A stretch of 64,000 nt of DNA, taken from Putridiphycobacter sp965230485 (GTDB taxonomy: Bacteria; Bacteroidota; Bacteroidia; Flavobacteriales_D; Crocinitomicaceae). Each line of letters starts with the position of its first letter. Position 1 is the first letter of the stretch. The position numbers and the translations under genes were made by a program. The stretch spans positions 3,472,001-3,536,000 of the forward strand of contig CBDDLA010000001.1 of assembly GCA_965230485.1 (NCBI GenBank), read 5' to 3'. Below, in pieces: positions 24,041 to 33,925 of the stretch. The notes beneath the pieces are model-generated. The model worked only from the letters and a program-made list of their open reading frames with translations, was not told where the DNA came from and searched no databases.

Positions 24041-25936
24041 ATGAAGAAAGTTGTTTTTATAATCCTATTATTTTTGTGTCATCCTCAATTTGCTCAAAAA
24101 AGCGTTAATCTAGAAACTATAATTCCTGGTTCTACCAGTATGGTTTTAAGAATAAATGGCAAGGAGATTACCAAAAAAGTTGGTCTCAAAAATATCAATA
24201 AATCAGACGCATTTTTGAAGATGATTGAGAATGAAATATTCTTGGGTAACGAAAATAAAAGAATTTCAGATTTAGGAATTGATCTTGGAAATGATGTTTT
24301 TATGATTTATGAAGACAATGAAAATATCACCTATACTGCCTACCTATATCACATTCAAAAACCAAAAATATTCGCTAAATATATTGCTGAGAAAAATGAA
24401 TTTGTAGAGACTATTAAAACAGATCATTATACAGTTATTCATTATAAAAAAGGAGATAATTATTATGATGAAACGCGTGATTTTTTAGCATGGAATGGTC
24501 AATACGCTATTTATTTTGATATTTCTTATGTTAATAATCGCGTTGATAATAGTTTAAAGGATCCTATAGAGATGGATGCTGTAGAAGCTATTGAAGAAGT
24601 AATTGAGGAGGATGTTGAAACTGTACCCGATAATAGTGTGGATTACTATAAGGAAAAAGAAGCAGAGAGATTGGCTTATCAAAAAAGAAGAGACTCTATT
24701 CAAAAGGCGGAGGAATTAGAAAAGCGCGCAATTGTTCTGACACATTATAGCAATGAATTAAACCGTTTTTTCGGAGATAATGCTGGAAGTAATTCTGTTT
24801 TAAGTATTTCTGACTATGTGTTAAATAAAAATGAAAAAGCTGATGTAAGTTTATGGATGGCGTTTCAAGGTAATGGGATGATTTATAAATCAATGTATAG
24901 AGGAGGTTATTATGGTCGTCGCTATGATTTTCCATCTATGCTTGGTATGTATATGAGCATGTATGCAGGAAAAGATTGGAGTACCCATTTGTTTTTCAAT
25001 AAATCAGACATTTCCATCAAAAGTAATATCGAATTTATGCCAGAGGTAAGTCGATTGCTTGAAGGTGTTTACAATACATCTATTCCAAAATCTTATTTAA
25101 AATATATCAGTAATGAAAAAGTATTAGGAATTGCTTCAGCTTCGCTTAATGCCACTAAATTTTGGCAAACATTTCCGTCCATTTATGCGGATGCTTTAAT
25201 GCTAGGTGGCCACTATGGTCGTACTTCCGAAAAGGAACGAGAAGGAATTCAAGTACTAGTGGACTTTTTAACCATTATGATAGACGAAGAAGCTTTGGGC
25301 AAATTATTGAATGGGAACTCGGTCTTTGTTTTAAAAGATTTGATCCCAACTGAGGTGGAGTATTATTCATATGAATATAATGAAGACTATTCTGAAAGCA
25401 AGAAGGTAAAGAAGACAAAGACAGAGGTCTATCCAGATTTTTTATTGATGTTCGGCTCAGAAAATAAGGAGTTTATGACTAAACTCTTGGAACTAGCTTG
25501 CAAAAATGAGGTAGTTTATAAGAAGGGGAACTATTACTTTTCAGACGGTAAATCAAGAGATTTACCATTTAAAATGTATTTTACTTTAACGGATGATATG
25601 GCATTTATCTCGACCAATCAGAACGAAATTCAAAATTTAGCTGATGGTAAAACAACAGCGAAGTTAGATAAAGAGATGACCAGTCGTATTTTAGATAATT
25701 CAAGCTACTTTAGTCTTAATTTATCAGAATTATTAAGCAGAATACCAAATGAGAAGTTAAGTAACCGAGAATTAAAGATGTTAGACTACTTTAAAGAAAA
25801 TGGAGGAACTATAGAGTGGGTGAATAACTTTAAGGGTGGAAAATCAGTAACTGATTTAACCATGAATTCGCCTGCTAAATTTAGTAATTCGGCCTTATTT
25901 ATCTGGGATTTAATTGAAACTGCTGAGCAATTTTAA
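24041..25936 (+). CDS. Exported protein, DUF4836-like
   Basis: This is a 631-residue protein with a signal peptide (cleavage near FAQK). The N-terminus (IIPGSTSMVLRINGKEITKK followed by VGLKNI) resembles DUF4836-type Bacteroidota proteins, which begin with a similar strand-helix unit; I assign this by memory of the pattern. A highly charged stretch near residues 180-235 (EAIEEVIEEDVE, then EKEAERLAYQKRRD) is probably a helical linker. A second block with PKSYLKYISNEKVLGIASAS may be a repeat of the N-terminal fold. It is the last gene of the M50 protease operon and converges on porU2. Function unknown. Confidence 0.68.
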   Translation: MKKVVFIILLFLCHPQFAQKSVNLETIIPGSTSMVLRINGKEITKKVGLKNINKSDAFLKMIENEIFLGNENKRISDLGIDLGNDVFMIYEDNENITYTAYLYHIQKPKIFAKYIAEKNEFVETIKTDHYTVIHYKKGDNYYDETRDFLAWNGQYAIYFDISYVNNRVDNSLKDPIEMDAVEAIEEVIEEDVETVPDNSVDYYKEKEAERLAYQKRRDSIQKAEELEKRAIVLTHYSNELNRFFGDNAGSNSVLSISDYVLNKNEKADVSLWMAFQGNGMIYKSMYRGGYYGRRYDFPSMLGMYMSMYAGKDWSTHLFFNKSDISIKSNIEFMPEVSRLLEGVYNTSIPKSYLKYISNEKVLGIASASLNATKFWQTFPSIYADALMLGGHYGRTSEKEREGIQVLVDFLTIMIDEEALGKLLNGNSVFVLKDLIPTEVEYYSYEYNEDYSESKKVKKTKTEVYPDFLLMFGSENKEFMTKLLELACKNEVVYKKGNYYFSDGKSRDLPFKMYFTLTDDMAFISTNQNEIQNLADGKTTAKLDKEMTSRILDNSSYFSLNLSELLSRIPNEKLSNRELKMLDYFKENGGTIEWVNNFKGGKSVTDLTMNSPAKFSNSALFIWDLIETAEQF

Positions 25937-25951
25937 AGTAATTTGCAGTGT

Positions 25952-28900
25952 TTACCTTAGCAAATACATTTTGCCGAACCCTTTTGTAATATAGGCATCA
26001 GCACCACTTTCTCTCAAGTCAATAGACTCTCCATTAATAGCTGTTTTAACGCGATATAGGTAGACGCCATTAGCGAGTTGATCTCCAAATTCATCTCGTC
26101 CATCCCAACGGTACTCGGTAATATTTCTACCAATATAAATCGGTCCAAGTTCATCTCGCGTAATCGTTCTAACTAATTTTCCAGTAACAGTGAGTATTTG
26201 AATATTAAATTCATCTGGAATATCAGAGCCTGTTAATGTAAATACGAATTGTGTTTGAGTAGAAAATGGATTAGGATAGTTCATTAAATTAGTGATGCTT
26301 GATTCATGTTCTACCTCAAATTCTACATCATAGCCAAAATCACCCGATATATTTCCGGATTTATCAGCACCTTGTACCAAAAGTCGATAGGTGCCATCCT
26401 CCTCAAAATCCGCCTTATAAATAATTTGAAACTTCCTTGAATTAGCACTCGCTGGAATCCACTCTAAAATAGGTTCCCCATCAGAATTATTAAAATTTAA
26501 TCTTTTTTGAATACCGTTTGGGGTGGTTAAATAAATTCCGAAAAGAGAGGTGTCTGCCTCTGAGTCTAACAATAAAAATGGATTTTCGTCTTTTAATGAA
26601 ATGACAACTTCACTATTTGGTGAAACTAGATCTCCATTCAAAATAAATCGGTTATCAAAACTAACCTGAAGAATCGGGTTTTCATTGTCGTTAACCACTT
26701 TGAACGGAATTTGACCAATATTATTGAAATGATACATTTCTGGTTGGTCTAAAACTTGATTGTTGTTATAAGGGTTTACTTCAATCCAAAGGCTATTTAA
26801 TGCCATTAAACTATTTGTTGGAACGGTTATAGTATCTTGCAGTGTAGAACCTACTCTGAGCGAATCCTGGCGAGGGTAAACAAGTGGCATTAACTGGTGA
26901 TTACTTCGTTCAATCCAATAATTAACCAATAAAGAATCCATTGGGTAATCACTAATATTTTTGATGTCAAATTGCGCTACTATTTTGTCGCCTTCCTGCA
27001 AAGAATCTTGGGTAATGTAATATCCATTGGTAGACGTGATAGCTGCTTCAGGAATTGGTTCATAGAGCACGTGCCACCTATTAATTTGGGCAGGTGTTCC
27101 GTTGGTCTGATCTAATAATTGAGCTTGCAATTGTATCATTGGGTAGTCTTGATGATTTATCAAGCTTTCTAAATTGATGATTGAGTCATTCATTGTAAAA
27201 ATGGTATCAAGAATCAAAGCTTTAAAACCTGAGTAATTAAGTCCATATAGCTTTAGTCTGGTGCTGTCCTCATTACTGTTATCTAAAGTACTTTGATCCC
27301 AATAAATCGACTCCCATCCATTGGATGGACCAATAGTATGGGTTGTTTGAAAAGCATTACTTGTTAAACCGACCAACGTGTCATTAAGTGTTATGAATTC
27401 AGTCAAACTACTCCCATATACTTCTTTAACGTAGTTAGGATTCCCCTGTTGATAAAAACCAATAAACGGAACACTTGGCTTATTAACGGCTACACTATCA
27501 AATCCAATATTCTGAAACACATTATATATTTGCGAACTATGGATATCCCATTGTGCATAGTTAAGAAATCGGGCCGTATATATTAAAACATAAAAACTAT
27601 CAGGGATTTCTGTCTGTAGCATATTTTCAAATGATGATAGCTGTACCGGGTCATTTTGTTCAAATGCAAAAAAGCGTTCAACTCTCGGACGGCAATTGGA
27701 AGGGCCATTCATGTCGTTCGCATTCCCAAAGTTATGGTCAGGGTTTTCAATAAAACCGTTTGAATTAGATCTCGTTCCCCATGGTTTTAATGTAATTGGG
27801 TCTATTACAGCAACTAACAACTTGGGTGTGGTATTACAGTAGTTTTCATCTCCAATTCCTGCAATATTATACAGGGTATTTCCAGATTGTGTAGCGCTTA
27901 CAGCATTTCCCTGCACTTGACATTGAAGTATTTGAGGGTTTTCATCAAATTCTATTACCCTACCAGTTCGGTTGTGAGTGAGAAAATCAAAATCATTATT
28001 TTTAAATTGAAAAAAGTGATCTTGCCCCCAGCCAGTTTTTCCTTTTATATACTGAAATGAAAATTCCCTCCAATTATAATTTCCAGGTTCATCAATACTT
28101 ACTCTCCAAAAATAAACGGTACTATCTTCAAACTGCAAATCAGTTGGCGACTCATTTTGATTAAACCAGGCTTTTGGTTCCACAGATATAACACCTCCTA
28201 ATGAAGCCACTACACTATGCTTTAAAAAAGGAGAATTGAATAGGTCAGTGGTATCGATTTCGAATTTATAAGAATGATAAGTAGCGAATGGATTAATAGT
28301 AGAAGCCTTTAAACTTACCGTGTCATTTGGTATTACAGCAAAATTATATGGCCATATCGGTTGAATGGCGTCAATGTCAAAAACAAAGGATTTTTCAAGA
28401 CGATTATTTTGTGATTCATCATACTGTTCTTCAACAAAGTTAGGAATATCAACGTTTACTTCAAATCGATTAATACCTACACCACTATTCGCGTAGAACG
28501 GAATCCGAACCGACACAGTATCAATATAATTTAACTCTGGCACCTGAATGAAATAAGACGAATCCCCTCCATTATTGGGGAAATGTCGAATAAATTCAAT
28601 TTGAAATGTGTCGGTAACTGATCTTCCAAGATTATATAGTACTAAATGTAAATCTATTGAATCAACCGTTAAGTCTAAATCATCAGGAGTTAAATAAAAA
28701 CCAGCGTTTTCAACTAAAATTTCTGGATGTTCATGATGGTTAGGCTTTAAAGCAGGGTCACCATGAAGTGTCATTTGACCTAATGTCGTTCTCAGGCTAA
28801 ATGAAGATGGAACTTGAGACAAAACGGCATTTGCCATTTGATGCTGTTCACCAATAGTGGCGCCATAATTAGTTTTTGAAATTTGCGACATTAATTGATT

Positions 28901-29764
28901 TGAAAATTGATTTAAACCGTTTGGATAACCGGCATTCACGTTAGCCATAAAAGCAATAGATCCTCTATCTTCAATTAAAACATACTCTTGTGAGGTACTA
29001 TATACACTTGGCTCATGAATATTCCCAGTTAAACATGAGTTCCCAATCACAATTGGATATTTACCCTTATTGTCCCAATTATTAGGGTTATCAACGTTTG
29101 AATCAAATCCATTACTTGCTGAAGCATGACCGAAAAAAGTCATAAAAGAAACCCCATCATTAATACGCTCAGTCACTTCAGATAAAGACACAGGATTAAT
29201 TGGATCTGACGTTGTTTTAAAGTAGGATTTGACATTACCACCAAACAGTGTGCCTTCTAGTTGATTTTTGTAATTGTTAAGATAAGATTGAAATAGGGTG
29301 TGTTCAAATGAATTACTGCCACCACCAAAATGCAAAATTTCTTTTTGCCAAAGTTTGTTTTCTATGGTATATGAACTCGTGGATTCTTGTTCTAATTCAT
29401 ATTCAATTATTTTATCAAGATAAGTAAGTACATCATTATTTGAGGTGGCTGCGAGTCGTCCGATTGGAATTAATGGAGACATTGAATTTCCTTCTAAATT
29501 ATGAGAGATTAAAGCATCACTGGCAGGATATCCATAAGTCGGAATCAGACAGTTTTTATATGAAGTAATATTTAGCCTTGCACCATCATGATTTGCCAGA
29601 GAATTTCCTTCGCTAGCCTCTCTAATTCCTTTACCAATCAGAAAGACATGATTCGGTTTGATTGAGGCTTGATTGAAAGCATAGTGGATAAACCTTCTGA
29701 TACCCATAACATGTTTTGGCACGCCTCCTCCAAATTGATAGTATAATTCATCAACATTTGACAA
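25952..29764 (-). CDS. T9SS sortase PorU2-like, C-terminal part (frameshifted)
   Basis: This frame holds the catalytic and C-terminal parts of a C25-family (gingipain-like) cysteine peptidase acting as a type IX secretion sortase, which removes cargo C-terminal signals at the cell surface. Catalytic His is in FFGHAS (29126-29128) and Cys in IGNSCLTG (29033-29035). Long beta-rich domains follow, and the end (MNYPNPFSTQTQFVF, then YRWDGRDEFGDQLANGVYLY) is a FlgD-like fold. There is no real start codon: the frame opens at TTG inside coding sequence. It continues the N-terminal frame after a one-base shift. The joined protein would be about 1,711 residues, fitting the long PorU2 type. Confidence 0.85.
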   Translation of the reverse strand: MSNVDELYYQFGGGVPKHVMGIRRFIHYAFNQASIKPNHVFLIGKGIREASEGNSLANHDGARLNITSYKNCLIPTYGYPASDALISHNLEGNSMSPLIPIGRLAATSNNDVLTYLDKIIEYELEQESTSSYTIENKLWQKEILHFGGGSNSFEHTLFQSYLNNYKNQLEGTLFGGNVKSYFKTTSDPINPVSLSEVTERINDGVSFMTFFGHASASNGFDSNVDNPNNWDNKGKYPIVIGNSCLTGNIHEPSVYSTSQEYVLIEDRGSIAFMANVNAGYPNGLNQFSNQLMSQISKTNYGATIGEQHQMANAVLSQVPSSFSLRTTLGQMTLHGDPALKPNHHEHPEILVENAGFYLTPDDLDLTVDSIDLHLVLYNLGRSVTDTFQIEFIRHFPNNGGDSSYFIQVPELNYIDTVSVRIPFYANSGVGINRFEVNVDIPNFVEEQYDESQNNRLEKSFVFDIDAIQPIWPYNFAVIPNDTVSLKASTINPFATYHSYKFEIDTTDLFNSPFLKHSVVASLGGVISVEPKAWFNQNESPTDLQFEDSTVYFWRVSIDEPGNYNWREFSFQYIKGKTGWGQDHFFQFKNNDFDFLTHNRTGRVIEFDENPQILQCQVQGNAVSATQSGNTLYNIAGIGDENYCNTTPKLLVAVIDPITLKPWGTRSNSNGFIENPDHNFGNANDMNGPSNCRPRVERFFAFEQNDPVQLSSFENMLQTEIPDSFYVLIYTARFLNYAQWDIHSSQIYNVFQNIGFDSVAVNKPSVPFIGFYQQGNPNYVKEVYGSSLTEFITLNDTLVGLTSNAFQTTHTIGPSNGWESIYWDQSTLDNSNEDSTRLKLYGLNYSGFKALILDTIFTMNDSIINLESLINHQDYPMIQLQAQLLDQTNGTPAQINRWHVLYEPIPEAAITSTNGYYITQDSLQEGDKIVAQFDIKNISDYPMDSLLVNYWIERSNHQLMPLVYPRQDSLRVGSTLQDTITVPTNSLMALNSLWIEVNPYNNNQVLDQPEMYHFNNIGQIPFKVVNDNENPILQVSFDNRFILNGDLVSPNSEVVISLKDENPFLLLDSEADTSLFGIYLTTPNGIQKRLNFNNSDGEPILEWIPASANSRKFQIIYKADFEEDGTYRLLVQGADKSGNISGDFGYDVEFEVEHESSITNLMNYPNPFSTQTQFVFTLTGSDIPDEFNIQILTVTGKLVRTITRDELGPIYIGRNITEYRWDGRDEFGDQLANGVYLYRVKTAINGESIDLRESGADAYITKGFGKMYLLR

Positions 29765-31086
29765 AATACTATTTTTAGCTCCGCCTGATAAACTTGCCGG
29801 TAGTCTTTATACTGGCTGGCACTAGTCCATATACTTGGGTGACTTATAATGAGGTAAGCATCATTGAAATTTACGTTAGAATAGTCCGTAAATAACCCTG
29901 TTCCATTGATTGGTTTTATGTTTTGTACCGATTTTATTTGGCTTTCATCTAGCATGATCAATTTTTGTTTTCCAGAAATAGCGTTTGGTACTAAAACCTG
30001 AAAAGTAGAAGCGTTTTGAGTTACGGGAATTTTTTTAATGGTTTGATCAAAAGCAAATGCCATTGGGCTACTGCTGTTGAAATTAGTGAAATCCATCCTA
30101 GTTTTTGACCCTATTCCATTTAATAATTCAATATCTACATAAGACGCATTATTTAGATTAGGGGTATGCGGATAGCTTAAGTCAACATAAAAAACAGATT
30201 GATAATCTGAGTTGGCACCCTGATCATTCACAGCTTTATGTTGGATTGTAGTTGAAGTTGAACTAATCAAATTTGGATCAAAAGCAAATGAATTGTTGAC
30301 CTTAATGTATCCATTAAAGAGTGTATCAAAATAGGTTGTGTTATCAACGTTTATTTGTAAGTGATGATTTGCTGATCCAGTATAAGCGGCATTAGATAGG
30401 CTGGCAACGGCTGATGACACTTTAACATCTGGAGCTCCTGCGCCTACATATACCTGACTTGTATTAAAAGTGGTATTCTTAAAATTTGTGCTCCATAGAG
30501 CGTTATAATAGTTGCTAGACCAACCTTCACCACTAACGTATTCAGAGTATGAGGTGCCTGACGTTTTATAACCATGTGCATAATAGATATTATAACCAAT
30601 AGATCGGTTTTGTATAAAAAAAGGCGAGGGACTGAAGGCATTGTAGGCAATGTCATTCTCTATTTCGATCCTCGAATTGTTAGTAGAACTATTATAGGTC
30701 AAAAAGTAAGCAATGGTATCGTTATATAGCGGAAAGTATTTATTTCCGATACTACTTGGTTCATCATACAATAAAGAATCGAGCCAGATGGTATTTTTTT
30801 GTCCATAAAATAGAATGTAATCTCCCGGATCGATAGAATTATCTCCTCCGTCTTCAATGTAAATGGCCTGCTCTTTTTCAAAGGCCCACAGCTGAAATGC
30901 AGTTGATGGGATAGATGACAACGGGACTCCTGCAGCATTTAGTGAAGCGTAATCCAACTTATAGATACCATCTTCAGCGATTTTAAAACTATAATATTTT
31001 TGGTTGTAATTAATCCACTCATTTCCATATTGTGCATTGGCTACAATTATAAACCCTATAAAAATAAAGTAGAATAATTGTTTCAT
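29638..31086 (-). CDS. T9SS sortase PorU2-like, N-terminal part (frameshifted)
   Basis: This frame begins with a signal peptide (LFYFIFIGFIIVANAQ) and the PorU N-terminal propeptide-like domain (WINYNQKYYSFKIAEDGIYK, GDYILFYG). Homology runs to YRQVYQAELK, after which the frame reads nonsense to a stop at 29638 while the matching sequence (VDELYYQFGGGVPKHVMGIR) continues in the next frame. It starts 3 bases after the porV stop, so the two genes form an operon. If the shift is real, this copy would not make an active sortase unless ribosomes slip. Confidence 0.85.
   Translation of the reverse strand: MKQLFYFIFIGFIIVANAQYGNEWINYNQKYYSFKIAEDGIYKLDYASLNAAGVPLSSIPSTAFQLWAFEKEQAIYIEDGGDNSIDPGDYILFYGQKNTIWLDSLLYDEPSSIGNKYFPLYNDTIAYFLTYNSSTNNSRIEIENDIAYNAFSPSPFFIQNRSIGYNIYYAHGYKTSGTSYSEYVSGEGWSSNYYNALWSTNFKNTTFNTSQVYVGAGAPDVKVSSAVASLSNAAYTGSANHHLQINVDNTTYFDTLFNGYIKVNNSFAFDPNLISSTSTTIQHKAVNDQGANSDYQSVFYVDLSYPHTPNLNNASYVDIELLNGIGSKTRMDFTNFNSSSPMAFAFDQTIKKIPVTQNASTFQVLVPNAISGKQKLIMLDESQIKSVQNIKPINGTGLFTDYSNVNFNDAYLIISHPSIWTSASQYKDYRQVYQAELKIVFCQMLMNYTINLEEACQNMLWVSEGLSTMLSIKPQSNRIMSF
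29772..29776 (-). other. Frameshift point in porU2 at an A5 run
   Basis: On the coding strand the codons read GAG CTA AAA ATA. One more A (six instead of five) gives CTA AAA AAT AGT and joins the two frames into one continuous sortase. A single-base loss, a base-calling error, or a -1 slip of Lys-AAA would each explain it. Confidence 0.75.
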
Positions 31087-31089
31087 AGA

Positions 31090-32193
31090 TTACCCATTAG
31101 GTGCTTTTTTAGGAGGCTCGGCCAGACCAATTTTTAATGAAAAAACATGAGAATAAAGAGCTACAGATGCATCTCCAATATCAGTATAAGCATAATCAAT
31201 TTTCACATTCTTAAACCCAACACCTAGACCAATATTTGGTTGAAAGCTGATGGTTTCAGTTAAATCCGAGTTTTTAACCCATTGCATGTTTCCTACACCT
31301 AACCTTATGGCTGCAAATTTACCATAGCCGAATTCAATCCCTAAATTTGGGTCAACACTTACAGGACTTGTTCGAATCAGTACGTTTCGTCGACCATCTG
31401 TATTTAGATCAACGTTAATTTCAGAACTAAAATAAAATTCATTTTTAATTGGTGTTTTGAACTCAGCTCCTAAAATCATTTTTGGTAGAGTTAGTTCTAG
31501 ACCATCTTCAGGTAGCTCATTTCCCGTTGCTACAAATACCTCTGTTGTAGCACTATCTAAATTATAACTCCACGCATTAAAAGTACTAGACACATCTCGA
31601 ACAACAGCTCCAAAGCGCCATTTATCCCCTAATTTATAGTTTGCTCCAGCATCTATCCCAAACCCAATTGAGCTGGCGAAATCACCAATATGTCTGTAAA
31701 TAATTTTGAAGTTACCGCCAACGCTTAAGTTTGGAATCGATTTAATTTTTTGCGCATAGGAAAATAAAAAAGCATAGTCACCAACTGAAAAAGTCGTAAT
31801 TCTATCATAGTCAATAATACCATTATTATCAATTAACTGGGTAGTATTAGGGATGTCATCTACGGCAAAACGGATAAACGAAAAACCGCCTACACCGCTA
31901 TTGATAGGCTTTGCCAAACCGACATAGTCAAATTTTGAAATACCGCCAAAATATTCTGAATGCATAGCGCCAATTTGCAAGAAATCTTTGACTTCCGTTA
32001 AACCAGCAGGATTCCAGTATCCCGCGGTAACATCATTAACGCTGGCAACCACAGCATTCGATTTACCTAAAGCAGAAGCGCCAATACCAATGCTTAAAAA
32101 TTCGTTTGAGTATTTTGGTGCAAGGTCTCCTTGTGCATATCCATTACCCACAAACCCAAGCAAAAACCCCAATAAAATCCTTCTAAACGCCAT
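31090..32193 (-). CDS. porV: T9SS outer-membrane protein PorV (PorV/PorQ family)
   Basis: This is a 367-residue outer-membrane beta-barrel of the FadL-like PorV/PorQ family. It begins with a signal peptide ending GNGYAQ and has the family block FLSIGIGASALGKSNAVVAS followed by GYWNPAGL. PorV shuttles T9SS cargo from the translocon to the PorU sortase, and the sortase gene follows 3 bases downstream. ATG at 32193 (MAFRRILL) is preferred over TTG two codons earlier. PorQ is the alternative, but adjacency to porU favours PorV. Confidence 0.88.
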   Translation of the reverse strand: MAFRRILLGFLLGFVGNGYAQGDLAPKYSNEFLSIGIGASALGKSNAVVASVNDVTAGYWNPAGLTEVKDFLQIGAMHSEYFGGISKFDYVGLAKPINSGVGGFSFIRFAVDDIPNTTQLIDNNGIIDYDRITTFSVGDYAFLFSYAQKIKSIPNLSVGGNFKIIYRHIGDFASSIGFGIDAGANYKLGDKWRFGAVVRDVSSTFNAWSYNLDSATTEVFVATGNELPEDGLELTLPKMILGAEFKTPIKNEFYFSSEINVDLNTDGRRNVLIRTSPVSVDPNLGIEFGYGKFAAIRLGVGNMQWVKNSDLTETISFQPNIGLGVGFKNVKIDYAYTDIGDASVALYSHVFSLKIGLAEPPKKAPNG

Positions 32194-32330
32194 AAACAAT
32201 GTAAAATTAAAGATAAAATTTGTTCTATTTGTACAAACTTTTAAAAATTGATTTTATTGTTTTGTTAATAACTTATATCAGTAATGATAGGGTATATGGA
32301 TTCAGAATAATAATTTACACTTTTGTAATT

Positions 32331-33101
32331 ATGGCTAAGAAAAGACGTTCTATTCCCAATTTTTTTACAATTGCTAATTTAATTGGTGGTATGCTAGCAA
32401 TTCAGTTTTCATTAACTGATCATCTGAATTGGGCACCGTATTGTATTTTTGCGGCCATAGTCTTTGATTTTTTTGACGGCTTTATGGCAGGCATTTTAAA
32501 AGTGAAAAGCGATAAAGGTAAACAAATGGACTCTCTTGCCGATATTGTTACATTTGGTGTAGCCCCCGGTTTTATTATTTTTGCGCTGTTTCAATTTATT
32601 AAAGAAGAATATAGTGTAGGGTATAATGATGAGTATGTCTGGATGACTTATATAGAGTACTTTGCTTTTATTATTCCAATTTTTGCCTTGTTTCGATTAG
32701 CGAAATTTAATGTAGATACTAAACAATCGACCTCATTTTTAGGTGTACCAACAGCTACGGCTGCTATCTTTTTTGCTTCATTGCCATTATTGGCAGATCA
32801 AGCAGTATTTAATCCTTCGGTATTAACTACCAGTATGTTAAAAAGTATTATTTTGAATCCATACAGTATCATAGTATTAGTTACATTATTTTCAATTTTA
32901 ATGGTGAGTAGAATCCCATTGTTTGCATTAAAGTTTAAGCGTTACCAGTGGGCAGGTAACGAGGTTCAAATTATCTTTTTAATTATTTCAGTAGTTTTAA
33001 TTTTAGTCATGAAATTGTGGTCCATACCGTCTATTGTGATACTATACATTACTATGTCAATAATTAATAACTGGCGATTAAAAGCTAGGACTAAAAAATA
33101 A
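32331..33101 (+). CDS. CDP-alcohol phosphatidyltransferase, PssA-like, variant active site
   Basis: This is a 256-residue membrane enzyme expected to make phosphatidylserine from CDP-diacylglycerol and serine. The CDP-alcohol motif is DFFDGFMAGILK then GKQMDSLAD: Asp46, Asp49, Gly50, Gly63, Asp67 and Asp71 are present, but the Arg of DGxxAR is replaced by Gly54. The next gene encodes a paralogue with the same numbering and an intact Arg. Several TM helices follow. The start is ATG at 32331 (MAKKRRSIPN); an upstream extension is not credible. It is divergent from porV. Confidence 0.82.
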   Translation: MAKKRRSIPNFFTIANLIGGMLAIQFSLTDHLNWAPYCIFAAIVFDFFDGFMAGILKVKSDKGKQMDSLADIVTFGVAPGFIIFALFQFIKEEYSVGYNDEYVWMTYIEYFAFIIPIFALFRLAKFNVDTKQSTSFLGVPTATAAIFFASLPLLADQAVFNPSVLTTSMLKSIILNPYSIIVLVTLFSILMVSRIPLFALKFKRYQWAGNEVQIIFLIISVVLILVMKLWSIPSIVILYITMSIINNWRLKARTKK

Positions 33102-33118
33102 ATACCAATTTTGTACTT

Positions 33119-33925
33119 ATGTTAGCCATAAAACGATTGATTCCAAATTTGCTTACCGCTGGAAATTTGATTGGGGGAATTTTAGCAATTATTTTCACGT
33201 TAACAGGTCATATAGAACGTGCACCTTATTTTATTCTTTTGTCCGCTCTCTTTGACTTCTTAGATGGCTTTGCAGCAAGATTATTAAATGTACAAAGTGA
33301 ATTAGGTAAGCAGTTAGATTCCTTAGCAGATATGGTAACTTTTGGAGTAGCGCCAGGGATGATTTTATTTGTTTCGCTAGACGGTTTATATCAAGGAACA
33401 ACATTTAATCAAATGGTGTTAGAAAAATTTGTTGAATTAAAACTATCTGGAGGTCAAACGTATCAATTAATTGGAGAAATGTTACCGTATTGCGCTTTTC
33501 TGATACCTGTGTTTGCACTTTTCCGATTGGCTAAATTCAACTTAGACACAAGGCAATCAGAAGCATTTATTGGTTTGCCTACACCAGCAGTGACTTTATT
33601 TTTTGCTATACTACCAATTTTGGCTTTAGAAGGTTATTATTCTAATTTATTTTGGAAAGCGAATCTTGCTCACATATTAATCAGCCCAATCTTTTTAGTT
33701 TCTGCAATCATCATCATGTCACTTTTAATGGTCTCTGAAATACCTTTGTTTGCCTTAAAATTTAAAAACTTCACATTCAAAGGAAATGAAGTCAGATTTA
33801 TCTTTTTAACAATTTCATTAATACTGTTGGCAACTTTATTCTTTTGGGCTATACCGATAATAATAATATTATATATAATTTTGTCGCTTATTAATAACGC
33901 CATAAAACCTAAACATGAAGTTTAA
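33119..33925 (+). CDS. pssA: CDP-diacylglycerol-serine O-phosphatidyltransferase
   Basis: This is a 268-residue membrane enzyme for phosphatidylserine synthesis, the first step to phosphatidylethanolamine. The full CDP-alcohol motif is present: FDFLDGFAARLLN (Asp46, Asp49, Gly50, Ala53, Arg54) and GKQLDSLAD (Gly63, Asp67, Asp71). It follows its variant paralogue by 17 bases. The ends of the two proteins are alike (IPLFALKFK near the C-terminus), so they arose by tandem duplication. The purS start overlaps its end by 11 bases. Confidence 0.93.
   Translation: MLAIKRLIPNLLTAGNLIGGILAIIFTLTGHIERAPYFILLSALFDFLDGFAARLLNVQSELGKQLDSLADMVTFGVAPGMILFVSLDGLYQGTTFNQMVLEKFVELKLSGGQTYQLIGEMLPYCAFLIPVFALFRLAKFNLDTRQSEAFIGLPTPAVTLFFAILPILALEGYYSNLFWKANLAHILISPIFLVSAIIIMSLLMVSEIPLFALKFKNFTFKGNEVRFIFLTISLILLATLFFWAIPIIIILYIILSLINNAIKPKHEV

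Noticed and set aside
29638..29780. Classical programmed -1 frameshift site in porU2
   Set aside because: There is no X-XXY-YYZ heptamer that slips both tRNAs and no strong stem or pseudoknot was noticed after it; a simple base loss or error is more likely.
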